A stretch of DNA of 64,000 bases from Arthrobacter gengyunqii (lineage in GTDB: Bacteria; Actinomycetota; Actinomycetes; Actinomycetales; Micrococcaceae): the NCBI RefSeq assembly GCF_023022985.1, contig NZ_CP095461.1, positions 1,674,001 through 1,738,000 of the forward strand. The letters run 5' to 3'. The notes under the pieces are model-generated. The model searched no databases. It had not been told where the DNA came from and worked only from the letters and a program-made list of their open reading frames with translations. Position numbers and translations under genes: made by a program. Below, one piece after another: positions 8,743 to 17,471 of the stretch (positions are counted from its first letter, which is position 1; each line of letters begins with the position of its first letter).

Positions 8743-8774
8743 GGAGTGCGGTGAGCCGGTGCTCACCGCACTCC
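8743..8774 (+). other. Strong intercistronic hairpin between binding-protein and ATPase genes
   Basis: A perfect 14-bp inverted repeat (GGAGTGCGGTGAGC / GCTCACCGCACTCC) with loop CGGT lies between the stop of the binding protein (8695) and the ATPase start (8795). No T-run follows. In ABC operons such stems stabilise the binding-protein message and lower expression of the downstream membrane parts; that role is inferred here. It also argues against translation starts placed within it. Confidence 0.75.
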
Positions 8775-8794
8775 GGCACAGAAAAGACGCGCGC

Positions 8795-10324
8795 ATGAAT
8801 GAGATCGTTCCCGTCGTCGAGATGCGCGGCATCTCCATCGAATTTCCCGGCGTCAAAGCCCTCGACGGAGTGGATTTCCGGCTCTTTCCGGGCGAAGTGC
8901 ACGCTCTCCTGGGAGAAAACGGTGCCGGCAAATCGACGCTGATCAAAGCCTTGACGGGCGTTTATCCGATCGACGGCGGATCGATTACCGTCGCGGGCAT
9001 GCCCCGGAGCTTTGCCAACCCCGGCGAAGCCCAGGAGTCCGGGATCAGCACCGTCTACCAAGAAGTGAATCTCTGCCCCAATCTGTCGGTCGAAGAGAAC
9101 ATCCTCCTGGGACGGGAACCGCGCAGGCGCGGAGGCATCAACTGGAAGGAGGTGCGGGTCCGGGCGCGCGGCGTGCTGGCCGAACTCCAGCTTGGCCACA
9201 TCGATCCCGGTTCCATTCTGTCCGCCCACTCGCTGGCGGTTCAGCAGCTCGTGGCGATCGCCCGGTCCGTCCAGGTCGAGGCGAAAGTGCTCATCCTCGA
9301 TGAACCGACCTCCAGCCTGGATGCCGAGGAAGTGCAACAGCTTTTCAGTGTTGTCCGCACCCTGAGGGACCGGGGCGTGGGCATTCTGTTCGTTTCCCAT
9401 TTCCTGGAGCAGGTGTATGAGATTTCGGACCGGATGACAGTTCTGCGAAACGGGCGGCTCGTGGGGGAGTACCCGACCCGGGATCTGCCGCGGATGGAGC
9501 TGATCTCCAAGATGATCGGCAAGGACATGCTGGTCCTTGAAGAACTCGATCATGCCGAAGCTCACCGCGCATCCGGAGAGCAGCCCGTTGAGCCGCTGCT
9601 GCAGACGGAGAACCTTGGCCGGAAGGGATCGGTGGAGAACATCACCATCACCGTGGACCCGGGACAGATTCTCGGTCTGGCCGGCCTGCTGGGTTCCGGA
9701 CGGACCGAAACTGCCAGGCTTCTCTTTGGGGCGGACCGTGCTGACCAGGGCGAACTGCGCATCAACGGCACCAGCCGCACCCTACGAAGCCCCCGCGCAG
9801 CCATCGATGCCGGCATTGGATTTTCCTCTGAGAACCGCAAGGAAGAAGGTCTCATCAGCGATTTGTCCGTCAAAGACAACCTGGTGCTGGCCATGCAGGC
9901 CAGCAAGGGCTGGCTGAGACGGATTCCCGCGCATCTGCAGGACCAGTTATCCGAGAAATTCATCCAGACCCTCGACATCCGTCCCGCCAACAAAGACGCA
10001 CTGATCCGCAACCTCAGCGGCGGCAACCAGCAAAAGGTGTTGCTAGCCCGCTGGCTGATCACCAATCCGAAGCTGCTGATCCTGGACGAGCCCACCCGCG
10101 GCATCGACATCGGCGCCAAAACCTCCATTCAAATACTCATCAGCAACCTGGCTGCCGAGGGAATGTCGATCATCTTCATTTCCGCCGAGCTCGAGGAAGT
10201 GCTTCGCCTCAGCGACTCCATTGCCGTCCTCCGGGACCGGCGGATGGTGGCCGACCTGCCCAATGACGGAGTCACGATGGAGGATGTCATGACCATCATC
10301 GCCGGCACAGGGGCGGCGGCATGA
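8795..10324 (+). CDS. ytfR: Sugar ABC transporter ATP-binding protein, two-domain YtfR type
   Basis: A 509-aa ATPase with two nucleotide-binding domains. Domain 1: Walker A GENGAGKST near residue 44, a degenerate signature (HSLAVQQLVAIAR), and Walker B LILDEPTSSLD near 168. Domain 2: degenerate Walker A GLLGSGRTET near 301, intact signature LSGGNQQKVLLAR near 407, and Walker B LILDEPTRGID. This asymmetry is normal for the RbsA/YtfR class. The start is the ATG at 8795; upstream codons in frame run through the intercistronic hairpin and lack homology. It couples to the next gene through an ATGA overlap at 10321. Confidence 0.87.
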   Translation: MNEIVPVVEMRGISIEFPGVKALDGVDFRLFPGEVHALLGENGAGKSTLIKALTGVYPIDGGSITVAGMPRSFANPGEAQESGISTVYQEVNLCPNLSVEENILLGREPRRRGGINWKEVRVRARGVLAELQLGHIDPGSILSAHSLAVQQLVAIARSVQVEAKVLILDEPTSSLDAEEVQQLFSVVRTLRDRGVGILFVSHFLEQVYEISDRMTVLRNGRLVGEYPTRDLPRMELISKMIGKDMLVLEELDHAEAHRASGEQPVEPLLQTENLGRKGSVENITITVDPGQILGLAGLLGSGRTETARLLFGADRADQGELRINGTSRTLRSPRAAIDAGIGFSSENRKEEGLISDLSVKDNLVLAMQASKGWLRRIPAHLQDQLSEKFIQTLDIRPANKDALIRNLSGGNQQKVLLARWLITNPKLLILDEPTRGIDIGAKTSIQILISNLAAEGMSIIFISAELEEVLRLSDSIAVLRDRRMVADLPNDGVTMEDVMTIIAGTGAAA

Positions 10325-11355
10325 ACGCGGTTTTCCGGCACCGGCTCACCTGGCCCGCGCTGGCCCTGATACTGCTGCTGCTCCTCAACCAGGCTTTCCG
10401 TTCCGATTTCTTTTCGATCAGGGTTCAGGACGGCCACCTCTACGGCAGCCTGATAGACATCCTGCGCAACGGCGCACCCACGCTCCTCATCGCCCTGGGC
10501 ATGACGCTGGTCATCGCCTCGCGCGGAATCGACCTCTCAGTGGGTGCAGTGGCCGCCATCGCCGGCGCCGTCTCCTGCACCTACATCTACAACTCGCCTG
10601 AGCCAGCCTCCCTCCAAACGGCTGCCGTCGCCGTGGCAATTGCCGTCGCTGCCGGCCTGGCCCTGGGCCTGTGGAACGGTTTCCTGGTCTCGGTGATCGG
10701 TATTCAACCGATCATCGCAACACTGGTCCTCATGACCGCGGGACGCGGAATGGCCCAACTCGTGACCGGCGGGCAGATCATCTCGGTGTCGAATGAGCCC
10801 TACCAGGCAATCGGCGCCGGATACTTCCTGGCCCTGCCGATTTCCATCCTCATTGCCGCCGCAGCGTTCGCTGTCGCCGGGCTGCTGACACGGCGGACCG
10901 CACTGGGAACACTCATCGAAGCGGTGGGAATCAACCCGGCTGCCAGCCGGCTGGCCGGCATCCGGGCCCGCAGCATCACCTGGATCGTCTACATCTTCAG
11001 CGGCTTCTGTGCCGCGGTTGCGGGATTGATGATCAGCTCCAACGTCACTGCAGCTGACGCGAACAACGCCGGACTCTTCATTGAAATGGATGCCATCCTC
11101 GCCGTCGTCATCGGAGGTACATCACTGGCCGGCGGCCGCTACAGCCTGGTGGGCACCCTGATCGGCGCGCTGATCATCCAAACCCTGACAACCACCGTCT
11201 ACACCCTGGGCATACCGCCCGAGGTAACGCTGGTTTTCAAGGCCCTGGTGGTGATCATTGTGTGCCTGCTGCAGTCCGCCAAAGCCCGGACCATGCTCCA
11301 AAGACGCAAACAACCGGTACTGATGGCTCCCTCCCAAACCAAGGCGGCGCTCTAA
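10321..11355 (+). CDS. ytfT: Sugar ABC transporter permease, YtfT type
   Basis: A 344-aa integral membrane permease of the BPD_transp_2 family with about eight to ten helices. Conserved segments are ALGMTLVIASRGIDLSVGA near residue 60, NGFLVSVIGIQPIIATLVLM, and the late ILAVVIGGTSLAGGRYSLVGT motif. It overlaps the ATPase gene by four bases and the next permease gene by three (TAATG), which indicates tight translational coupling. It is expected to form the membrane channel with the YjfF-type protein. The C-terminus is basic (KARTMLQRRKQ) and cytoplasmic. Confidence 0.88.
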   Translation: MNAVFRHRLTWPALALILLLLLNQAFRSDFFSIRVQDGHLYGSLIDILRNGAPTLLIALGMTLVIASRGIDLSVGAVAAIAGAVSCTYIYNSPEPASLQTAAVAVAIAVAAGLALGLWNGFLVSVIGIQPIIATLVLMTAGRGMAQLVTGGQIISVSNEPYQAIGAGYFLALPISILIAAAAFAVAGLLTRRTALGTLIEAVGINPAASRLAGIRARSITWIVYIFSGFCAAVAGLMISSNVTAADANNAGLFIEMDAILAVVIGGTSLAGGRYSLVGTLIGALIIQTLTTTVYTLGIPPEVTLVFKALVVIIVCLLQSAKARTMLQRRKQPVLMAPSQTKAAL

Positions 11356-12368
11356 TGTCCGTGCTTACCAGTCCGCCCGCCCCCGCCACGCTCTCCCGCG
11401 CCGGCCGGCTGCGGGGCAAAGCCCGCTATGCTCCCACGGCGGCAACCATCGGCCTGTTCCTGGCCATGTTTGCCGCCGGAGCCGTCATGTATCCGGGGTT
11501 CCTCTCGGGGCAGGTTTTCCTGAACCTGCTGATCGACAACACCTTCCTGATTGTTCTCGCCGTCGGCATGACCTTCGTCATCCTCACCGGCGGGATCGAC
11601 CTGTCGGTGGGATCGGTGGTGGCACTTTCCATGATGATTGCCGCAGCCCTCCTGCGGCAGGGATGGAATCCGTTCGCAACCATCGCCGTCGTTCTCTTGG
11701 TCGGAGCGGTCTTTGGGCTCCTGATGGGGCTGGTCATCCAGGTGTTCGAGATTCAACCCTTCATTGTCACCCTGGCGGGGCTGTTCCTTGCCCGGGGCCT
11801 TTGTTACGTGATCAGCCTGGACTCCATCACCGTCACTGATCCGTTTTTCACCTCCATGGCGCAGGCACGGATCCGGCTGCCGGGCGGATTGTTCGTCTCA
11901 CCCGGAGTGATCATTGCCCTGCTGGTGGTTGCCGCCGCGGTATACGTCCTGCACCGTACCCGGTTTGGGCGAACCGTTTATGCGGTGGGCGGCAATGAGT
12001 CGTCCGCCGTGCTCATGGGGCTGGCCGTGCCGCGGACCAAAGTGCTGGTTTATACGATCAGCGGCCTGTGCTCGGCCACTGCGGGGATTCTCTTTTCCTT
12101 CTACAGCCTTTCCGGGTACAGCCTTGCGGCGACCGGCATGGAGCTGGACGCCATTGCCGCCGTTGTTGTCGGCGGGACCCTGCTGACCGGCGGCTACGGC
12201 TACGTTATCGGCTCACTCGCGGGGGTCCTGGTCCTGGGCATCGTGCAAACGTTCATCTCTTACGAAGGCACCTTGAGTTCGTGGTGGACCCGCATTGCCA
12301 TCGGGGCCCTGCTGCTGCTGTTCATCCTGCTGCAAAAGCTCTTCTCCCGGAAAATAAAGCTCGGCTAG
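11355..12368 (+). CDS. yjfF: Sugar ABC transporter permease, YjfF type
   Basis: A 337-aa BPD_transp_2 permease, the second channel subunit of the importer. It shows AVGMTFVILTGGIDLSVGSVVALS near residue 72, the VYAVGGNESSAVLMGL segment, and DAIAAVVVGGTLLTGGYG near the end. The ATG at 11355 overlaps the stop of the YtfT-type gene in TAATG. A heterodimeric channel with a two-domain ATPase matches the E. coli galactofuranose system, and this is the last gene of the operon. Substrate assignment rests on gene order and family, not on a binding-site residue. Confidence 0.87.
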   Translation: MSVLTSPPAPATLSRAGRLRGKARYAPTAATIGLFLAMFAAGAVMYPGFLSGQVFLNLLIDNTFLIVLAVGMTFVILTGGIDLSVGSVVALSMMIAAALLRQGWNPFATIAVVLLVGAVFGLLMGLVIQVFEIQPFIVTLAGLFLARGLCYVISLDSITVTDPFFTSMAQARIRLPGGLFVSPGVIIALLVVAAAVYVLHRTRFGRTVYAVGGNESSAVLMGLAVPRTKVLVYTISGLCSATAGILFSFYSLSGYSLAATGMELDAIAAVVVGGTLLTGGYGYVIGSLAGVLVLGIVQTFISYEGTLSSWWTRIAIGALLLLFILLQKLFSRKIKLG

Positions 12369-12476
12369 CGTGGGGATCGTCCGACGCCGCAGCCGCCTTT
12401 CCGCCTTCGTCGCCGCTTAGCTTTGCGGGGGCATGGCGTCATATAAATAGCGGACCGGCGCCGGCAGTGCCACGAT

Positions 12477-13451
12477 ATGGGAATGTCTGCGAATCCCGGC
12501 ACCACAGCCCCCCAACAATCCCGGACCAGCGAAGAGCGCAGCGCGCGCGTGGCGGTCACGGTCTTTCCCCTGCTTATCCTTGCCGGGGGAGCGGTGGCCC
12601 TGTTCTTTCCGGCACCGTTCACCGGTCTCTCGGCGTTCGTCAACCCGGCGTTGATGGTGATCATGTTCGGCATGGGCCTGACGCTGACGCTCCCGGACTT
12701 TGCCCTGGTGGTCCGGCAGCCGCTGCCCGTGTTCCTCGGTGTCGTCGCCCAGTTTGTGATCATGCCGCTGCTGGGCGCCGGGATCGCCTGGGCCCTGCAG
12801 CTGAGTCCGGAACTGGCAGCCGGTGTGATCCTCGTCGGCTGCGCCCCCGGAGGCACCGCATCAAATGTGGTGACCTACCTTGCGAAAGGCAACGTGGCCC
12901 TGTCGGTCGCGATGACCTCGGTGTCGACCCTGCTGGCACCCCTGTTCACCCCGTTGCTGGCGCTGTGGCTGGCCGGGCGGTACATGGCTGTCGACGCCGG
13001 CTCCATGGCTTTGTCCATTGTCCAGATTGTGCTCATTCCCGTGGTGCTGGGACTGGTGATCCGCTACGCGGTGCCCCGCCTGGTGGACCGCGTCCTGCCG
13101 GTCCTGCCGTGGATTTCCGTTCTGGCCATCACCTTTGTGGTCCTTGCCGTGGTGGCTGGAAGTGCCGCTGCGATCGTTACCGCCGGCTGGCTGATCCTGC
13201 TGGCGGTCATCCTGCACAACGGGCTGGGTCTCGGGCTGGGGTACGGCACAGCGAAATTGTTCCGGCAGCCCATCGCCTCCCGGCGCACCATGGCCGTTGA
13301 AGTGGGCATGCAGAACTCGGGTCTGGCCGCCGGTTTGGCCAAGCAGTACTTCACTCCCGAGGCTGCCCTTCCTGCCGCTGTCTTCTCGGTCTGGCACAAT
13401 GTTTCCGGTGCGTTGATGGCGGCCTTCTGGCGGAGCAGGCACTCAGCCTGA
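12477..13451 (+). CDS. Bile acid:sodium symporter (BASS) family transporter
   Basis: A 324-aa membrane protein with about nine to ten helices. The family hallmarks are FGMGLTLTLPDF near residue 62, GVILVGCAPGGTASNVVTYLAKGN near 120, and EVGMQNSGLAAGLA near 280; the last two hold the sodium- and substrate-binding crossover. Bacterial members import organic acids such as pantoate or keto acids rather than bile salts. Translation could start at 12477 or at the second ATG, 12483. TATAAA at 12442-12447 is a likely -10 element. It stands alone, followed by an SDR gene on the same strand. Confidence 0.88.
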   Translation: MGMSANPGTTAPQQSRTSEERSARVAVTVFPLLILAGGAVALFFPAPFTGLSAFVNPALMVIMFGMGLTLTLPDFALVVRQPLPVFLGVVAQFVIMPLLGAGIAWALQLSPELAAGVILVGCAPGGTASNVVTYLAKGNVALSVAMTSVSTLLAPLFTPLLALWLAGRYMAVDAGSMALSIVQIVLIPVVLGLVIRYAVPRLVDRVLPVLPWISVLAITFVVLAVVAGSAAAIVTAGWLILLAVILHNGLGLGLGYGTAKLFRQPIASRRTMAVEVGMQNSGLAAGLAKQYFTPEAALPAAVFSVWHNVSGALMAAFWRSRHSA

Positions 13452-13525
13452 TCCCGGGGTATCGTTTCCGGTGCCTGAGCCGCTAGGGTGATGCCGTCCC
13501 GGCACTTCCAGGAAAGCAGATAACC

Positions 13526-14359
13526 ATGGCTTCCAAGACCATCGTGATCACCGGTGGGTCCGACGGCGTGGGGGCGGCTGCCGCACGGCGGCTTGCCCGG
13601 GACGGCCACCATGTTGTGGTGGTGGGGCGCTCTCCCGAGAAGTCAGCGGCAGTGGCCAAGGAAACCGGCGGCGAATTCCTGCTGGCTGATTTTTCCGACC
13701 TTAACCAGGTGCGAAACCTGGCATCGGAGCTGCTGCAGCGGTACCCCCGCATCGATGTGCTGGCCAACAATGCCGGGGCCATCTTCGGGAAGGAGCGCCA
13801 GGTTACCGGAGACGGACATGAGATCACGTTCCAGGTGAACTATCTGGCTCCGTTCCTTCTCACCCGTCTGCTGACCGACCGGTTGCTGGAGTCAGGGGGA
13901 ACGGTCATCAACACCTCAAGCATCGCGAACCGGCTCTTCGCCCGCGTGGATCTGGACGACCTGGAGTCGGAGAAGAACTACAACCCCCGCAGGGCCTACG
14001 GAAACAGCAAGCTGGAGCAGATCCTTTTCACTCAGGAATTCGACCGGCGGTACCGCTCCCACGGTGCCACCTCCACGGCGTTTCATCCAGGCAACATTGC
14101 GTCCAGCTTCTCCGGCGTGCCGGCTTCGGCCATGCACGCGCTCTATCACACCCCGCTGAAGCACCTGTTCCTCAGCAGCCCGGAGAAGGGTGCCGGGACG
14201 CTGGTGTTCCTGGCGGAGGGAACACCCGGTGAGGACTATCCCACGGGCAGGTACTTCGAGCGGTCCAAGGTTGCGCGCCCGAATCGGCAGGCACGGGACG
14301 GCGCGCTGGCACTGGGGTTGTGGAACCGGTCCGTGGCAATGCTCGAGTCCAGAGCGTGA
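13526..14359 (+). CDS. Short-chain dehydrogenase/reductase (retinol dehydrogenase-like)
   Basis: A 277-aa Rossmann-fold oxidoreductase. The dinucleotide motif TGGSDGVG is near residue 9, NNAG near 79, the catalytic Ser lies in INTSS, and YGNSK holds the catalytic Tyr-x3-Lys near 153. The arrangement and length match NADP-dependent atypical members often called WW-domain oxidoreductase- or retinol dehydrogenase-like. The substrate is unknown. It follows the BASS gene by 74 bases and could be co-transcribed. It converges with the SorC gene, with a CAGCCAC/GTGGCTG hairpin in the short gap. Confidence 0.86.
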   Translation: MASKTIVITGGSDGVGAAAARRLARDGHHVVVVGRSPEKSAAVAKETGGEFLLADFSDLNQVRNLASELLQRYPRIDVLANNAGAIFGKERQVTGDGHEITFQVNYLAPFLLTRLLTDRLLESGGTVINTSSIANRLFARVDLDDLESEKNYNPRRAYGNSKLEQILFTQEFDRRYRSHGATSTAFHPGNIASSFSGVPASAMHALYHTPLKHLFLSSPEKGAGTLVFLAEGTPGEDYPTGRYFERSKVARPNRQARDGALALGLWNRSVAMLESRA

Positions 14360-14458
14360 TTCCCGGCGCGGTCGTTCTTTCAGCCACCGGAACGTGGCTG
14401 CTGCTGCGCCCGGCAACGGTGCGCTGACGGGCAGCTGCCTCCCTGAGCGAACACTCGG

Positions 14459-15484
14459 TCAGCAGGAAGCCAGCCGGCGCGCGGAGTTCTCATCCAGGAT
14501 CAGGTCCGTCACCAGGCCAGCCCGCAGCGCACCCAGCAGGCTGGTGGTCTTGGCTTCACCTGCAACCACGCAGATGCGGCGCGGGACCTGCCGCAACTGG
14601 CCCAGTTCCGGTCCGGTGCTGCGGGCATTGAGGCTAATTCCATCCCAGGTCCCGTCGGCGCGGTAGAACATGGTGGCGACGTCACCCACCACACCTTCGG
14701 CCAGCAAATCCTCGAGATCTTCTTCATCGAGGTAGGCACCGTTGTAGACATGGCTGGGAACACCCGCCTCCATGGACCCGACGCCGAAGATGGCGGTGTT
14801 CATCCTGGCCTGCAGGTCCAGCACCCGCTTCACCGGGCGTTCCCGCCACATGGCTTCCTTGGTTTCCGTGTGGTCGAAAAACGCCGGCACCGGGAACTGC
14901 ACCACGCGTGCGCCGTAGGCATGGCCGAACCGCTGCAGGATTTCACTGGCGTAGGTGATGCCCGACGTGCGGAAATTGCCGGCACCGTTCATCTGCACAA
15001 TTGTGCTGTCATGTGTGTCCTTGATGGACAGGTGCTGGCTGACCGCCGTCAGCGTGGAACCCCACGCGACGCCCACGATGGCGTCCGAATCGATCAGGGG
15101 ATTGATGAGATGGGCCGCCTGAACGGCAACGCGCTGCAGGGTTTGGGCAGGGGAGACACCCTCCACCACCGGCACCACCTTGGCGTGGATGCCGAAGCGT
15201 GAACTGATCTCCCTCTCCAGTGCCGGAGCCCGGTCCGCAGCGCTCTTGATCTTGATTTCCACCAGTCCGGTGCTGCGGGCATGGGCGAGCAGGCGCGAAA
15301 CCGTGGAACGTGAGATCCGCAGCTCGCGGGCGATCGCCTCCATCGTCAGGTTCTGCAGGTAGTACATCTGCGCCGCCCGCAGGGCGTCCCGGTCACGGCC
15401 CTCCTTCTCCGGAGGGGCGGAAGGTTCTCCGGGCCTTGCGGCGGATCGGTTGGTGACACCAATGTTCACTTGTAGTCCATCCAA
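14459..15484 (-). CDS. SorC-family sugar-binding transcriptional regulator
   Basis: A 341-aa regulator. The N-terminal winged HTH reads MYYLQNLTMEAIARELRISRSTVSRLLAHA (in part, residues 40-70), and the rest is the SorC/CggR-type phosphosugar-binding domain with GVAWGSTL near 140 and FGVGSMEAG near 235. It is divergent from glpD, so it most likely controls glycerol-3-phosphate catabolism with a phosphorylated metabolite as effector. A candidate operator (TGCACgtttGTGCA) lies just downstream of its start at 15520-15533. The first 35 residues before the HTH are disordered, and a later start is possible. Confidence 0.88.
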   Translation of the reverse strand: MDGLQVNIGVTNRSAARPGEPSAPPEKEGRDRDALRAAQMYYLQNLTMEAIARELRISRSTVSRLLAHARSTGLVEIKIKSAADRAPALEREISSRFGIHAKVVPVVEGVSPAQTLQRVAVQAAHLINPLIDSDAIVGVAWGSTLTAVSQHLSIKDTHDSTIVQMNGAGNFRTSGITYASEILQRFGHAYGARVVQFPVPAFFDHTETKEAMWRERPVKRVLDLQARMNTAIFGVGSMEAGVPSHVYNGAYLDEEDLEDLLAEGVVGDVATMFYRADGTWDGISLNARSTGPELGQLRQVPRRICVVAGEAKTTSLLGALRAGLVTDLILDENSARRLASC

Positions 15485-15519
15485 ACCGCAGAGATCCTCA
15501 TATATCCATTATGGCAGGG

Positions 15520-15533
15520 TGCACGTTTGTGCA
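15520..15533. promoter_or_regulatory. Inverted repeat in the SorC-glpD intergenic region
   Basis: TGCAC-GTTT-GTGCA is a perfect 5-bp inverted repeat between the divergent starts. A second pair, ATATCCAT (15502-15509) and ATGGATAT (15571-15578), brackets it. Both are candidate sites for the adjacent SorC regulator. This placement also argues that the far-upstream in-frame ATG at 15511 is not the glpD start. Confidence 0.45.
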
Positions 15534-15612
15534 TCGGGTCGATTCAGCAGCCCTCGGGCTTCGAGCATGGATGGATATGGCAAAGCCGCCACAGAAGCGT
15601 TTGGAGATAGTC

Positions 15613-17349
15613 GTGGACAATTCCGTGAATCCCGCTAAGGGAAAGACCGCCGCCCGTCCGGTGGTTCAGCAGTTGAAGGACCGCCCCCGGGCCTCAGTGC
15701 TGATCGTCGGCGGTGGCATCAATGGCGTAGGCACATTCCGTGACCTGTCGCTGCAGGGCGTGGACGTAGCCCTCGTGGAACGCGGGGACTACTGCCAGGG
15801 CGCCTCGGGCGCCTCATCGCACATGATCCACGGCGGCATCCGCTACCTGGAAAACGGCGAGTTCCGTCTCGTGCACGAGTCCGTCGTCGAGCGCAATGCG
15901 CTGCTCCGACTGGCCCCGCACTACGTGAAGCCGCTGCAGACCACCATCCCGATCACCAGCACCTTCTCGGGCATCACCGCAGCCCCGCTGCGCTTCCTGA
16001 CGCACAAGCAGGGCAAGCACACCGAGCGCGGCGCCGTGCTCATCAAAGCCGGTCTGCTGATGTATGACTTCTTCTCCCGCGGCGGCCGTGTTGCCCCGCG
16101 CCACAACTTTGTCGGCAAGAAGAAGTCCCTGCAGGAACTGCCCAAGCTGCGCTCCGACGTTAAATACACCGCCACGTACTTCGACGCTTCGGTCCACAAC
16201 CCCGAGCGCCTGACCCTGGATGTACTGCGCGACGGCCTCGAAGCCAACAAGCAGTCCCGCGCCAGCAACTACGTCTCCGCCGTGGGCACCACGGACGCCG
16301 GCACGCTGCTGCGCGACGAACTGACCGGTGAAGAATTCCTGTTCGAAGCCGACGTCGTCATCAACGCCACCGGTGCCTGGGTGGACGAGACCAACGACTC
16401 CTTCGGCAAGCGCACCTCCTTCATGGGCGGCACCAAGGGCTCACACATCGTCCTGGACCACCCGGAGCTGCTCGAGGCCTGCAACGGCCGCGAACTGTTC
16501 TTTGAGCACACCGACGGCCGCATCGTCCTCATCTACCCGATGGGTGACCGCGTGCTGGTGGGCACCACGGACATCGATGCCGACATCACCGAGGACTCCA
16601 TCTGCACCGACGAGGAGATCGAGTACTTCTTCGAGCTCGTCGCCCATGTGTTCCCGAGCATCGACGTGCGCCGCGACCACATCGTCTACACCTTCTCCGG
16701 CGTCCGTCCGCTGCCCAAGCACGATGACACGCAGCCGGGCTTCGTTTCCCGCGACTACCGCATCGAGAAGCGCAGCGACAAGCGCGGAGACAAGAATGTC
16801 ACCACCCTGTCCCTCGTGGGCGGCAAGTGGACCACGTTCCGCGCCCTGTCCGAGAACCTGGCCTCCGAGGCCATGACCGCTCTGGGCATGCCGCGCAAGA
16901 CGACGACGTCGGAACTGGCGATCGGCGGCGGCAAGGGTTTCCCGCGCACCGAGGCCGAGGAACGCCTGTGGGTGAACCGCACCGCCAGCGAGGTTGCGGA
17001 CCGCGACCGCGTCCGCGTGCTGCTGACCCGCTACGGCACCCGCGCCACCGACGTCCTCGAGTTCCTGGCCCAGGGCGGGGACCAGCTGTTGGCCTCCACC
17101 CCCGAGCTGAGCACCCGCGAGCTGACCTACATGGTGGAAAACGAGCAGATTACCCGTCTGTCCGACATCCTTATCCGCCGCACGTCGCTGGCTTTCCGCG
17201 GCCTAGTGACCGAGGAAATGCTCAACGAGCTGGCAGACCTGCTGGCTCCGCAGCTGGGCTGGGATGACGAAACGGCCCGCACCCAGGTGCAGGCGACACG
17301 CGACCTGCTGGTGAACATGCACGGCATGAAGATCGCAGCTGCGGTCTAA
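15613..17349 (+). CDS. glpD: Glycerol-3-phosphate dehydrogenase, FAD-dependent (aerobic type)
   Basis: A 578-aa flavoenzyme at the membrane that oxidises glycerol-3-phosphate to dihydroxyacetone phosphate and passes electrons to quinone. The FAD-binding motif VLIVGGGINGVG is near residue 31, followed by DYCQGASGASSHMIHGGIRYLE, which is diagnostic for GlpD. Further features are YPMGDRVLVGTTDID, GVRPLPKHDD and SLVGGKWTTFRALSE. The C-terminal helical cap is intact. The start chosen is GTG at 15613, six bases after GGAG; in-frame ATGs at 15511 and 15568 give N-terminal extensions lacking family similarity. It is divergent from the SorC regulator and ends at a strong terminator. Confidence 0.95.
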   Translation: MDNSVNPAKGKTAARPVVQQLKDRPRASVLIVGGGINGVGTFRDLSLQGVDVALVERGDYCQGASGASSHMIHGGIRYLENGEFRLVHESVVERNALLRLAPHYVKPLQTTIPITSTFSGITAAPLRFLTHKQGKHTERGAVLIKAGLLMYDFFSRGGRVAPRHNFVGKKKSLQELPKLRSDVKYTATYFDASVHNPERLTLDVLRDGLEANKQSRASNYVSAVGTTDAGTLLRDELTGEEFLFEADVVINATGAWVDETNDSFGKRTSFMGGTKGSHIVLDHPELLEACNGRELFFEHTDGRIVLIYPMGDRVLVGTTDIDADITEDSICTDEEIEYFFELVAHVFPSIDVRRDHIVYTFSGVRPLPKHDDTQPGFVSRDYRIEKRSDKRGDKNVTTLSLVGGKWTTFRALSENLASEAMTALGMPRKTTTSELAIGGGKGFPRTEAEERLWVNRTASEVADRDRVRVLLTRYGTRATDVLEFLAQGGDQLLASTPELSTRELTYMVENEQITRLSDILIRRTSLAFRGLVTEEMLNELADLLAPQLGWDDETARTQVQATRDLLVNMHGMKIAAAV

Positions 17350-17366
17350 GTCGACTGCGGCAGCAC

Positions 17367-17404
17367 AAAGGGCCGGCCGGAGCATCTGCTCCGGCCGGCC
17401 CTTT
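17367..17404 (+). terminator. Rho-independent terminator of glpD
   Basis: AAAGGGCCGGCCGGAGCA pairs with TGCTCCGGCCGGCCCTTT, an 18-bp perfect inverted repeat starting 17 bases after the glpD stop. It has A-rich and T-rich ends on both strands and may also serve the gene that converges from the right. Confidence 0.88.
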
Positions 17405-17471
17405 GGCGTCTCTCGGTCCCACTCCCTGGGGTGAGCTCGTCAGCGACGCCGCGGGCGTAGGTGGAGAGCCG

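Noticed and set aside
7883..9565. 560-codon minus-strand frame opposite the ytfQ-ytfR genes
   Set aside because: It crosses two well-supported genes and the intercistronic hairpin and has no recognisable domain.
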